From Paludibacteraceae bacterium (GTDB lineage Bacteria; Bacteroidota; Bacteroidia; Bacteroidales; Paludibacteraceae): 64,000 nt of DNA. The stretch spans positions 27,777-91,776 of the forward strand of contig JAGCWA010000032.1 of the NCBI GenBank assembly GCA_017962085.1. The letters are read 5' to 3'. Positions within the stretch are counted from its first letter, which is position 1, and each line of letters opens with the position of its first letter. Shown here piece after piece: positions 17,160-24,324 of this stretch. Position numbers and translations under genes: made by a program. Below the pieces are notes generated by a model, which saw only the letters and a list, made by a program, of their open reading frames with translations, was not told the DNA's origin and did not search any database.

Positions 17160-18668
17160 ATGAAAAAGATATTCATTCTTCTAACGCTTATCTGCATGGC
17201 CCATACCGTTTTCGCCTGCATACACTGCGCGATCGGCCGAGGTACTTTTGATTACAAGTACAAAGGGAATGTCATGTCGGCACATGGCGTCACATACACT
17301 TCGAGTTATAAGGACGACAAAGAAAAGAGAGACACCTTCCATTTCTTCAGGTCTTATGACAAACAGCACAAATGTCTCGTGTGGAGTGACAACAGCAAAA
17401 CAGGATTCATATTCTATAGGTTCGGTGTATTCAACGGCCAATGGAGACCTGTTGAAATAAAGGATGACGTCGTCGACAGATCAAACAACGAGTACGTTTT
17501 CTCTGAGGATGGCAAGCTAGTTGAATCCATTTATCCAAACAGTAAAATTTATTATAATTCAGACGGAAAGGAATACTGCCACATATCCTATATCCGTCCC
17601 AATTTCATCAGAGAATACAAATATACTTACTACGACCAGAGAGGAAACGACACAGCCACAATCACTATCAACAGAATAAAAAACACCACCCATCGCACCA
17701 AAAAGATCTACAATCCCAAAGGATATCTGACGGAGGTGTACGAAAATGACTCATTGACTGAACATTATAAATACGATTCGGCAGGCATACCGATAGCCGA
17801 CTCTTGCAAGATGAACCGCGATATAAGCTTCGAACGCGAGGAGGCGGGCTTGAAGACAACGTATGATTACTATAACGGAGCCCTATCGAGCATCTCACGC
17901 CACGATGCGAAAGGAAATGAGATTTACAGCAGGTACTTCGGCAGTCAACAAAACGACGAAAATTTCATGAAATATGACGAGAAGAATAAACTGACAGAAT
18001 GCAAAACAAATTACTTTGACGAGAATGGTGCGATTTCGAAAGTACATATAGCATTGTACGAAAAGAGCGACAACATTGATCTTCCTGATGGCTACATGAC
18101 CTATAGGCATGACACATTGATCGGCATCAACAGCACAAAGGTAATCCGCACGCAAAACGAAGAGATCATCACGGAGATTGAAGGGGAGGAGGAAGATGGA
18201 AAGTTCAACCCCGACACCACCATCACCCGCACCACCTTCGATTCCAACGGCAATATCTTAAGCAAGAAAGAATTTAAGAATTCCAAGCTGGTGAACCATA
18301 TCAAATACACCTACAGCAAACAAAGGAAACTACTTTCCATACAATCTGAGGAGAGCCTCACAGAGCTTCCTGATGAATTCAACAAAGAAAACACATGGGA
18401 AGACAGACTGACATACAACAAAATAGTATACAAATACGACAAACAAAACCATCTCCATTCGGTGAACGTACTGAATGGCAAAACCATTAAGCTCTCTGGT
18501 TATTACGCCAACGACCGCCTCGTCACCGTAAGGGAAACGACGGACAATGGCACCCAAATCCTAACGACATACACCTACGATTCGGTCGGCAATATAACCG
18601 AGCAGATAAAGGATTCAAAGGGAGTAAAGAAGGTAACAAAAACAACGTTTGTTTACTATGACGAGTAG
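17160..18668 (+). CDS. secreted YD/RHS-like repeat protein, paralogue 3
   Basis: A 502-residue protein starting MKKIFILLTLICMAHTVFAC with CIHC at the mature N-terminus. About 90 bp covering the leader and signal peptide (17,129-17,218) is nearly identical to that of paralogue 1, while residues ~190-270 follow paralogue 2. Repeats include YTYYDQRGNDTATITINR, KIYNPKGYLTEVYENDSL, YTYSKQRKLLSIQSEE and YTYDSVGNITEQIK, and it ends FVYYDE. Such a mosaic suggests recombination between copies. Like the others it has no recognisable enzymatic domain. It is followed by a 154-bp spacer before the RAYT-type gene. Confidence 0.75.
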   Translation: MKKIFILLTLICMAHTVFACIHCAIGRGTFDYKYKGNVMSAHGVTYTSSYKDDKEKRDTFHFFRSYDKQHKCLVWSDNSKTGFIFYRFGVFNGQWRPVEIKDDVVDRSNNEYVFSEDGKLVESIYPNSKIYYNSDGKEYCHISYIRPNFIREYKYTYYDQRGNDTATITINRIKNTTHRTKKIYNPKGYLTEVYENDSLTEHYKYDSAGIPIADSCKMNRDISFEREEAGLKTTYDYYNGALSSISRHDAKGNEIYSRYFGSQQNDENFMKYDEKNKLTECKTNYFDENGAISKVHIALYEKSDNIDLPDGYMTYRHDTLIGINSTKVIRTQNEEIITEIEGEEEDGKFNPDTTITRTTFDSNGNILSKKEFKNSKLVNHIKYTYSKQRKLLSIQSEESLTELPDEFNKENTWEDRLTYNKIVYKYDKQNHLHSVNVLNGKTIKLSGYYANDRLVTVRETTDNGTQILTTYTYDSVGNITEQIKDSKGVKKVTKTTFVYYDE

Positions 18669-18784
18669 GGAAAGCGGGAACGACCGCACCCATCCACCCG
18701 CCTAGACCACAAGTCGAGGCAGGTGAAATCCTTCTTTCTTTTCTGAAAAGCGTTCATAATGCGAGCCATTTGGGAGGAATTTTG

Positions 18785-18792
18785 TACTTTTG
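18785..18792 (+). promoter_or_regulatory. -7 box TACTTTTG upstream of the HUH/RAYT-like gene
   Basis: Exact TAnnTTTG match, 30 bp before the start codon. The gene therefore probably has its own promoter and is not simply read through from the YD-repeat genes. Confidence 0.42.
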
Positions 18793-18822
18793 CGAAAAAT
18801 CTAATGTTTTGAAATACCTGTA

Positions 18823-19971
18823 ATGATGAATTCATCCTATCGTCCACGCAATCCCGGCCACGATTACTATGGCAAGGGTGTTTATCTCATCACGCTGGTG
18901 GTGAGAGGAAGGGAGCCACTACTTGCAACGTTCACGTCTGAGAATAGCTGTGAGAAACTTGTCCCGACAACGCTTGGGGAGGAACTGCTCCGTTTTTGGG
19001 GAGAGACCTCAGAGAGGCAAGCGGCGCATGGCAACCATGTGGTGACACACGCCTGCGTATGCATGCCCGACCATTTCCACGGGGTGATCGAGGTGCTGGA
19101 ACCCATGCAGTGGAATCTGGGGGATATCATGCAGGGACTAAAAGCGGCTTGCACTAGGCAATGGTGGCAGATGCAAGGGATGGCAGCATCTAACGATCGA
19201 CCGAATTCGGTCGATCTGGGCAACCCGAACATTCCAGCTTGGTTGCGGGCAAAGGCTGCCATCCACCTCACAGAGGGCGCTCTGGTCCGCCACCTTTCCA
19301 AAAAACAGCGGCAAGAATACTACGCCCTAGTAGGCCGTGAGCGCCGCCCCCTGTTCGACGACAACTACGACGACACGGTCTGCATCGACGAGCGGCACCG
19401 AGCTGCGATGATCGCCTATGTGCAGGACAACCCACGCCGTGCACTCTTGCGACGAGCCATGCCCGACGTGATGAGACGATGTCTTCATGTGCGGTTGGCG
19501 GGACGTAGCTATGGGGCATTTGGCAACCTCTTCCTGTTACGATGGGCCCGTAGGATACAGGTGCAGTGCCACCGCAAGCATCCCACGACCGGGCAACCCT
19601 ACGAAGAGACGACCGACTATGCCCGCCAGCACGACCGATGGGTGGCAGCCATCCTTGAAGGCTCCACGGTGATTGTGACGCCAAGCATCTCCCGTGGCGA
19701 ACTGCAGATGAAAAACGAATGCTTGGAGAAGGGTTACCCGCTCATCCACATACAGAAAGAACCCATCACTCCCTATTGGAAACCCGAGCGACAACGCTTC
19801 GACGCCTGCGCCAATGGCAGTCTGCTCATCCTTGCGCCTTGGGGACTCGACCAAATGCCGGATGTGGACGGTGTCCCTTCCGATAGCGATTACAGTTGTT
19901 TCCACAACATGAACCACCTGGCAGAGGAGATTTGTTCGTTTATGGGAGAGGCTAAAATTATTAGGAGGTGA
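18823..19971 (+). CDS. RAYT-type (Y1/HUH) transposase-like protein with C-terminal Rossmann/SLOG-like extension
   Basis: A 382-residue protein. Residues ~1-215 resemble REP-associated tyrosine transposases of the IS200/IS605 HUH superfamily: GKGVYLITLVVRGREPLL, VVTHACVCMPDHFHGVIEV (His84-x-His86 metal-binding pair), then LFDDNYDDTVC and AYVQDNPRRAL, the conserved Y..NP..A segment. RAYTs usually have ~150-220 residues and act as single-copy, host-domesticated enzymes on palindromic REP sequences. Here ~165 extra residues follow (from about 215), including STVIVTPSISRGELQMKN, YPLIHIQKE, and FDACANGSLLILAPWG. The beta-strand/glycine pattern recalls DprA/SLOG nucleotide-binding Rossmann folds; this part is my inference. 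A 22-bp palindrome lies within the gene. No terminal inverted repeats of an insertion sequence are seen. Confidence 0.68.
   Translation: MMNSSYRPRNPGHDYYGKGVYLITLVVRGREPLLATFTSENSCEKLVPTTLGEELLRFWGETSERQAAHGNHVVTHACVCMPDHFHGVIEVLEPMQWNLGDIMQGLKAACTRQWWQMQGMAASNDRPNSVDLGNPNIPAWLRAKAAIHLTEGALVRHLSKKQRQEYYALVGRERRPLFDDNYDDTVCIDERHRAAMIAYVQDNPRRALLRRAMPDVMRRCLHVRLAGRSYGAFGNLFLLRWARRIQVQCHRKHPTTGQPYEETTDYARQHDRWVAAILEGSTVIVTPSISRGELQMKNECLEKGYPLIHIQKEPITPYWKPERQRFDACANGSLLILAPWGLDQMPDVDGVPSDSDYSCFHNMNHLAEEICSFMGEAKIIRR
19195..19216. repeat. 22-bp perfect palindrome inside the RAYT-like gene
   Basis: The core ATCGACCGAATTCGGTCGAT (19,196-19,215) is a perfect inverted repeat, and the flanking G/C pair extends it to 22 bp. 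It encodes the in-frame residues DRPNSVD in a stretch (about 118-140) that looks inserted between the HUH core helices. Such a perfect palindrome in coding sequence is unlikely by chance and could be a REP-like substrate of the encoded enzyme. Confidence 0.8.
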
Positions 19972-20075
19972 GAAAGGGTATTTCTCTATTTATTACAGGG
20001 AGGGGAAGCATATCTCGGGATTTCTCATCCGAAATCAGACCCGACCGATCTCCACAACCGAATCCCCTCCCCAAA

Positions 20076-20111
20076 CGAAAAAAGCGGACAGGGATATACC
20101 CCGCCCGCTTT
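20076..20111 (-). terminator. rho-independent terminator of mdh
   Basis: On the minus strand, AAAGCGG (20,111-20,105) pairs with CCGCTTT (20,087-20,081) and is followed by a T-run. It lies 25 bp after the mdh stop codon. Confidence 0.8.
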
Positions 20112-20135
20112 CCTATATCGAATCCAATCCTAGGA

Positions 20136-21128
20136 TTAGAGGTTTGCGTTGTACTTCTTCCAATCAGCAACTGCAGGAAGAACGCCCATGCCGATAACCT
20201 CGTCACGCATCTTGCAAAGGTGCTCGTATGATGCGTCCAAAGCCTTCTTCTCGTCAGCTGAAAGGTTAGCCTCCGTGTATGAAACACCGTTCTCGTCGAT
20301 AGTAGACTTCATGGCCATACATACGTTCTTGTAACCGTACATGCCGTCCTTTACGAAGCAGCCTGCAGGCAAAGTGAACTTCTTACCACCCATAGCAGCC
20401 TCGATCATCTCGATAGCCACGTATGCAGGGCTCAAGTTAGAAGAACGTCCACGAAGAGCGATGATGTTAGAACCGCCCTGGATAGTCTTTTGCTTGATCT
20501 CCTCGAACTTGTCAGCTGGGATGTTGTACTTAGAAAGTGGCTTGCCCATAACCATCACGTCAGAAGTTACAGGGACCATCTTCTCTCCGTGTCCACCCAA
20601 CGTAGCGCAACCGCTAACCGCATACTGAGGGATTCCGAAGTACTTAGCCAACTCGCTCTGAAGACGAGTAGAATCCAAACCTGCCAAAGTAGTCACTTGG
20701 TTAGGCTTCAAACCAGACTTAACCAATACAACCAAACCAGTCACGTCAGCTGGGTTGAAGATAACGACGATGTGCTCGCACTTAGGACAATATTTCTTTA
20801 CGTTGTCACCGAAGTCAGCAGCGATCTGTGCGTTGCCCTTCAAAAGGTCCTCACGGGTCATACCCTCCTTACGAGGAGCACCACCTGAAGAGATGATGAA
20901 AGAAGCGCCAGTCAAAGCCTCCTCCACATTGTCAGTGAACGTGAAGTTAACGCCCTCGAAACCGCAGTGACGCATTTCCTCGTAAACGCCCTCAAGACCC
21001 TTCAAATATGGATCGTAAAGCGTGATATTGTTTGTTAAACCCTTAACAGCGGCCAATTGAGCCATTGTAGAACCGATAGCACCAGCGGCACCAACGATAA
21101 CCAATTTTTTGTTAGATAAGAAACTCAT
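20136..21128 (-). CDS. mdh: malate dehydrogenase
   Basis: A 330-residue NAD-dependent malate dehydrogenase of the Bacteroidales type, interconverting malate and oxaloacetate in the cytoplasm. In these anaerobes it serves the reductive branch to fumarate and succinate. The Rossmann motif is LVIVGAAGAIGSTMAQLA. Substrate-binding arginines lie in SSGGAPRKEGMTREDLLKGN, the Asn in IVVIFNPADVTG, another Arg in LDSTRLQSELA, and the catalytic His in LGGHGEKMVPV. The start is the ATG at 21128, with a TAACTTTG box about 45 bp upstream and a terminator downstream. It is a single-gene unit with highly biased codon use. Confidence 0.93.
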   Translation of the reverse strand: MSFLSNKKLVIVGAAGAIGSTMAQLAAVKGLTNNITLYDPYLKGLEGVYEEMRHCGFEGVNFTFTDNVEEALTGASFIISSGGAPRKEGMTREDLLKGNAQIAADFGDNVKKYCPKCEHIVVIFNPADVTGLVVLVKSGLKPNQVTTLAGLDSTRLQSELAKYFGIPQYAVSGCATLGGHGEKMVPVTSDVMVMGKPLSKYNIPADKFEEIKQKTIQGGSNIIALRGRSSNLSPAYVAIEMIEAAMGGKKFTLPAGCFVKDGMYGYKNVCMAMKSTIDENGVSYTEANLSADEKKALDASYEHLCKMRDEVIGMGVLPAVADWKKYNANL

Positions 21129-21173
21129 ACTATAATTGTTTTTTAAAAGAATTTATCGCATTACAATTTTACG

Positions 21174-21181
21174 CAAAGTTA
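21174..21181 (-). promoter_or_regulatory. -7 box TAACTTTG of mdh
   Basis: Exact TAnnTTTG match on the minus strand, 45 bp before the mdh start. The -33 element is unclear. Confidence 0.45.
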
Positions 21182-21224
21182 AAAAATAAATCACTTCGCG
21201 CATACATTGTGAAGGGGTAATATC

Positions 21225-22505
21225 TTACAATTTAAACAATTTTTTCAAATCGTCCGTCTTATCGGTTTTCTCCCAAGTGAATAGCTCCACCTCCTTCGTG
21301 AAAGTTTTCCCTGAGCGGTCCGTGAAAGTCTTGGTCACCACCTGCGGCGTTCTGCCCATGTGCCCGTACGAAGCGGTCTCCTCGTAGATCGGGTTGCGAA
21401 GCTTCAGACGGTCCTCGATGGCCTTCGGGCGCATGTCGAAGATCTTGCTCTCCGCGATCTTACGCGCGATCTCACCGTCGCTCAGCTTCACCTTTGCGGT
21501 GCCATACGTGTTGACGAAGAGGTTCATCGGGTCGGCCACACCGATAGCGTAGGCCACCTGCACCAGCGCCTCGTCCGCCACGCCAGCGGCAACCAGGTTC
21601 TTCGCCAGATGTCTAGCGGCGTATGCGGCGGAACGGTCCACCTTGGAAGGGTCCTTGCCCGAGAAGGCGCCACCACCATGAGCACCCTTACCACCGTAAG
21701 TATCCACGATGATCTTACGGCCCGTCAAACCAGTGTCGCCGTAAGGACCACCGATCACGAACTTACCGGTAGGGTTCACCAACAACTTATAATCGCCCTG
21801 CAAGAGGGATTTGTATTCGGCATGTTTGCTGACCAAGCGAGGAATCAGGATATTGCGCACATCCGCCTCGATCTTCTTCACCATTTCCTCGTCCGCCTTC
21901 AGCTGGTTCTTCTCGTCCGTGATGAACTCGTCATGCTGCGTAGAGATGACGATGGTGTCCACCCTTTTCGGCTTATTATCGTCGCCGTACTCGATCGTCA
22001 CCTGCGACTTGGCGTCCGGACGGAGGTAAGGCATCTCCTTCCCTTCACGGCGGATCTGGGACAATTCGCGCAACAAGTTATGCGCCATGTCCAGCGGAAG
22101 AGGCATCAGGCTCTTCGTCTCGTTACAAGCGTAACCGAACATCATGCCTTGGTCGCCGGCTCCCTGATCATACGGGTTGGAGCGCTCCACACCACGGTTG
22201 ATATCCGGGGATTGTCCATGGAGGGCGTTCAGGATACCACAAGACTCGCTGTCGAACTTGTAATCGCTTTTCGTGTAGCCGATTTTACAGATGACACGAC
22301 GGGCGATGTCCTGCTCGTTGATTTGTGCAGTCGTTTTCAACTCGCCGGCAAGGATCACTTGACCGGTCGTAACTAAAGTTTCGCAAGCAACCTTCGACTC
22401 AGGGTCTTGAGCCAAAATGTTGTCCAGAATAGCGTCGGAGATCTGGTCAGCGACTTTGTCTGGATGTCCTTCGGAAACGGATTCCGATGAAAAGAAATAA
22501 GCCAT
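21225..22505 (-). CDS. metK: S-adenosylmethionine synthetase
   Basis: A 426-residue MetK that makes S-adenosylmethionine from methionine and ATP. Signatures are [36 protein letters not shown], the glycine-rich [20 protein letters not shown] and [14 protein letters not shown]. It is a little longer than the E. coli enzyme (384 residues) because of an insertion around residues 170-215 and an extended C-terminus, common in Bacteroidota MetK. The 5-prime leader of about 110 nt carries a SAM-II-like riboswitch candidate, and the promoter box lies just before it, so expression is probably repressed by its own product. It lies 96 bp upstream of mdh on the same strand, but mdh has its own promoter. 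Confidence 0.97.
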   Translation of the reverse strand: MAYFFSSESVSEGHPDKVADQISDAILDNILAQDPESKVACETLVTTGQVILAGELKTTAQINEQDIARRVICKIGYTKSDYKFDSESCGILNALHGQSPDINRGVERSNPYDQGAGDQGMMFGYACNETKSLMPLPLDMAHNLLRELSQIRREGKEMPYLRPDAKSQVTIEYGDDNKPKRVDTIVISTQHDEFITDEKNQLKADEEMVKKIEADVRNILIPRLVSKHAEYKSLLQGDYKLLVNPTGKFVIGGPYGDTGLTGRKIIVDTYGGKGAHGGGAFSGKDPSKVDRSAAYAARHLAKNLVAAGVADEALVQVAYAIGVADPMNLFVNTYGTAKVKLSDGEIARKIAESKIFDMRPKAIEDRLKLRNPIYEETASYGHMGRTPQVVTKTFTDRSGKTFTKEVELFTWEKTDKTDDLKKLFKL

Positions 22506-22549
22506 TACTTTAAGACTTTTAAGTTATGTATGTAAGGGGATATAACAGA

Positions 22550-22612
22550 TAGCTCACAATTATCATTTTAGCATTTTTTTCTGTGGTTGCAAGCAATCAA
22601 ATCTATCCACCA
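22550..22612 (-). promoter_or_regulatory. candidate SAM-II-like riboswitch in the metK leader
   Basis: Read on the minus strand, P1 is GUGG (22,610-22,607) pairing with CCAC (22,586-22,583). The P1 loop contains GAUUU and then UUGCAA immediately before the 3-prime P1 strand; after it comes an A-rich stretch and GCUAAAA (22,572-22,566). This order (P1, GAUUU, UUGCAA, P1-prime, A-rich linker, GCUAAAA) is that of the SAM-II pseudoknot aptamer. The gene downstream is metK, and the promoter box is 10 bp upstream, so the aptamer would sit at the very 5-prime end of the transcript, as is usual for this class. P2 pairing is not perfectly resolved by eye. Confidence 0.58.
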
Positions 22613-22621
22613 AATGTTCTG

Positions 22622-22629
22622 CAAAATTA
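22622..22629 (-). promoter_or_regulatory. -7 box TAATTTTG of metK
   Basis: Exact TAnnTTTG match on the minus strand, placing the transcription start near 22,615, just ahead of the predicted aptamer stem. Confidence 0.5.
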
Positions 22630-22694
22630 GGAATATTTTTCTTAATAAAAAATACACGGAAGAATTATTTATTAACAATCACGAATTATAGAAT

Positions 22695-22721
22695 GCAAGG
22701 ACGCACTTGGCACGTCCCTGC
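22695..22721 (-). terminator. hairpin after the DcaP-like porin gene
   Basis: A 9-bp stem with one G-U pair on the minus strand, GCAGGGACG (22,721-22,713) with CGTCCTTGC (22,703-22,695), starts 19 bp after the porin stop. No T-run follows, so it may be a weak terminator or a 3-prime end stabiliser rather than a classical rho-independent site. Confidence 0.45.
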
Positions 22722-22739
22722 GTCTATCAATCCATCTTC

Positions 22740-24086
22740 TTAGAAATAATACATCAGGATGGCCACCACCCTGTTGTTGGATATCTCATGCGAGTCATCC
22801 ACCCTACCGTCCTTCAGATTCAGCTTACCGTAAGCAGCCGTAGTGCGTTCATACTCTACACCGAAAGACCAGTGCTTCAGATCGTAGCAGACCATCGGCG
22901 CGATGCGGTAGACATAATCCAAATTGTTGAAGCCGAAGATGTACGTCGAGGACTCGCTCAACAGTGGCTCATCCGTGCCGAGGTTCTTCATATAGCCCAA
23001 GAAGAGACCGAACTTCCACGTCCTACCATAGACCACATCCACCCATGAAGTGGAGTTCTTCACATTCGTCCAAGAATATACGCCTCTTTTAGGATTGTCA
23101 GCCAAGCCGAATCCGCTGAGGAGAAGGAGGTGAGACATATTACCCCCATAGATGCTCTTCGCCTTCACCTGCAGCTTGCCGCTAGGCGAATGGTACTGCA
23201 CGTAAGCGTCGAACGAGCAAGAGGCGATATGGTCCTTTGCCGCAACTGGTATCTCCTCGCCGGCATGTTGTACCTTCACGGTCTCAGGCATCGAAAGGCG
23301 CATCACATCCGCACCCAGACCCAAGGTCCATCCGTCCTTTTTCCAGTCGTAACCGAGATAGAACTCCGGCATCTTACCCTTCGTCATGTAGGAGGAAGTA
23401 CCCCCATTCGGACCCGTCGTAGTGTATTGGAACTGCCAGATCGCGGAAGTGAAGAGGCGGTTATGGGCATCCATCTGCCAATTCAGGCGGATCTGCGGGC
23501 TTCTGTTGAAAGGCTGGAACGGACTACCCGTCGCCAAGCTCTGGATATTAGGGACCACGTCACCAAACATCGGGTGCCAAGTCTGACCCATGATTAAGGA
23601 GAGCTTCTGCCATTGGAGGTCGAAATGCGCCTGACGCAGACGAACGATTGTCGGGCTTGAACCACATCCGGCGAAATCCCCCTCGACAACGCCCAACGTC
23701 TTGGCTTTCAGGAAGTCAGGACCCGTCACACGCACACCGATACGGGTCGCGATGCTGAGGAAGTTGGTGGATGATTCACCATTCATATCCTGCCCCTCTT
23801 CATTGAAATCTTCGTCTTTCGGGATAATATAGAAGAGACCGTTCGCCGTCTCGAAATTGGTACGGGAGTCATAATAGAAATCATTTCTGAAGAAACCATA
23901 AGGCTTGAACGAGAAATTCTTGGTCTTAACAGCGATCCCCTCGTCGGTTTTCACAACCTCAACCTTCTTGGGCTTGGAGTCTTCAACCTTAGAGATAGCA
24001 TATGAAGACGAAACCTCCTGGGCAAATGCGCTTCCAAAAGAGAAGACCAAGCACGCAACGCATGCGATTCCACGGAATGTAGCCAT
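22740..24086 (-). CDS. DcaP-like outer-membrane porin
   Basis: A 448-residue outer-membrane protein with a signal peptide (ACVACLVFSFGSAFAQ). It contains KPYGFFRNDFYYDSRTNFET near the mature N-terminus, TRIGVRVTGPDFLKAKTLGV, VEGDFAGCG, VRLRQAHFDLQW and LIMGQTWHPMFGDVVP. These fit the DcaP/trimeric porin-like family that Bacteroidota use for uptake of small anionic solutes. A coiled-coil-prone segment after the signal (SKVEDSKPKKVEVVKTDEG) is consistent with the DcaP N-terminal helix. The C-terminus VVAILMYYF is barrel-like. It is monocistronic between a hairpin and an AT-rich spacer. The substrate is unknown. Confidence 0.72.
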   Translation of the reverse strand: MATFRGIACVACLVFSFGSAFAQEVSSSYAISKVEDSKPKKVEVVKTDEGIAVKTKNFSFKPYGFFRNDFYYDSRTNFETANGLFYIIPKDEDFNEEGQDMNGESSTNFLSIATRIGVRVTGPDFLKAKTLGVVEGDFAGCGSSPTIVRLRQAHFDLQWQKLSLIMGQTWHPMFGDVVPNIQSLATGSPFQPFNRSPQIRLNWQMDAHNRLFTSAIWQFQYTTTGPNGGTSSYMTKGKMPEFYLGYDWKKDGWTLGLGADVMRLSMPETVKVQHAGEEIPVAAKDHIASCSFDAYVQYHSPSGKLQVKAKSIYGGNMSHLLLLSGFGLADNPKRGVYSWTNVKNSTSWVDVVYGRTWKFGLFLGYMKNLGTDEPLLSESSTYIFGFNNLDYVYRIAPMVCYDLKHWSFGVEYERTTAAYGKLNLKDGRVDDSHEISNNRVVAILMYYF

Positions 24087-24210
24087 ACAAAATATATCTT
24101 TCTTTTAAAACTGCGCGAAGATAGTAACAACAAATCACAAATCGGTCATTTAACAGATTTTTTTAAACACATTTTCTACGGAGGTTTCATTTACCACAAA
24201 ATATATTCAA

Positions 24211-24246
24211 CATTTACTATTTAACGATTTACGATTTACTATTTTT
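24211..24246. repeat. intergenic heptamer-like repeats
   Basis: Overlapping TTTACTA, TTAACGA, TTTACGA and TTTACTA units lie in the spacer between the DUF349 terminator and the porin start, matching the GATTTAC-type units at 7,784-7,820. Confidence 0.6.
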
Positions 24247-24263
24247 CACAATAAAGAAGAGAC

Positions 24264-24300
24264 CAAAAAACCGGAACCCATCCTAAGACGAATTCCGGTC
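24264..24300 (-). terminator. rho-independent terminator of the DUF349 gene
   Basis: On the minus strand, ACCGGAA (24,299-24,293) pairs with TTCCGGT (24,276-24,270) and is followed by a six-base T-run. It starts about 25 bp after the stop codon. Confidence 0.85.
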
Positions 24301-24324
24301 CAACAAATATATGAACTTAACAAA

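Noticed and set aside
18823-19971. RAYT-like gene considered as a complete insertion sequence
   Set aside because: No terminal inverted repeats, target duplication or left/right-end hairpins were found around the gene. Single-copy RAYT-type genes are usually not mobile themselves.
21360-22376. A 338-codon plus-strand open frame antisense to metK
   Set aside because: MetK is unambiguous on the other strand, and the antisense translation shows codon-mirror composition only.
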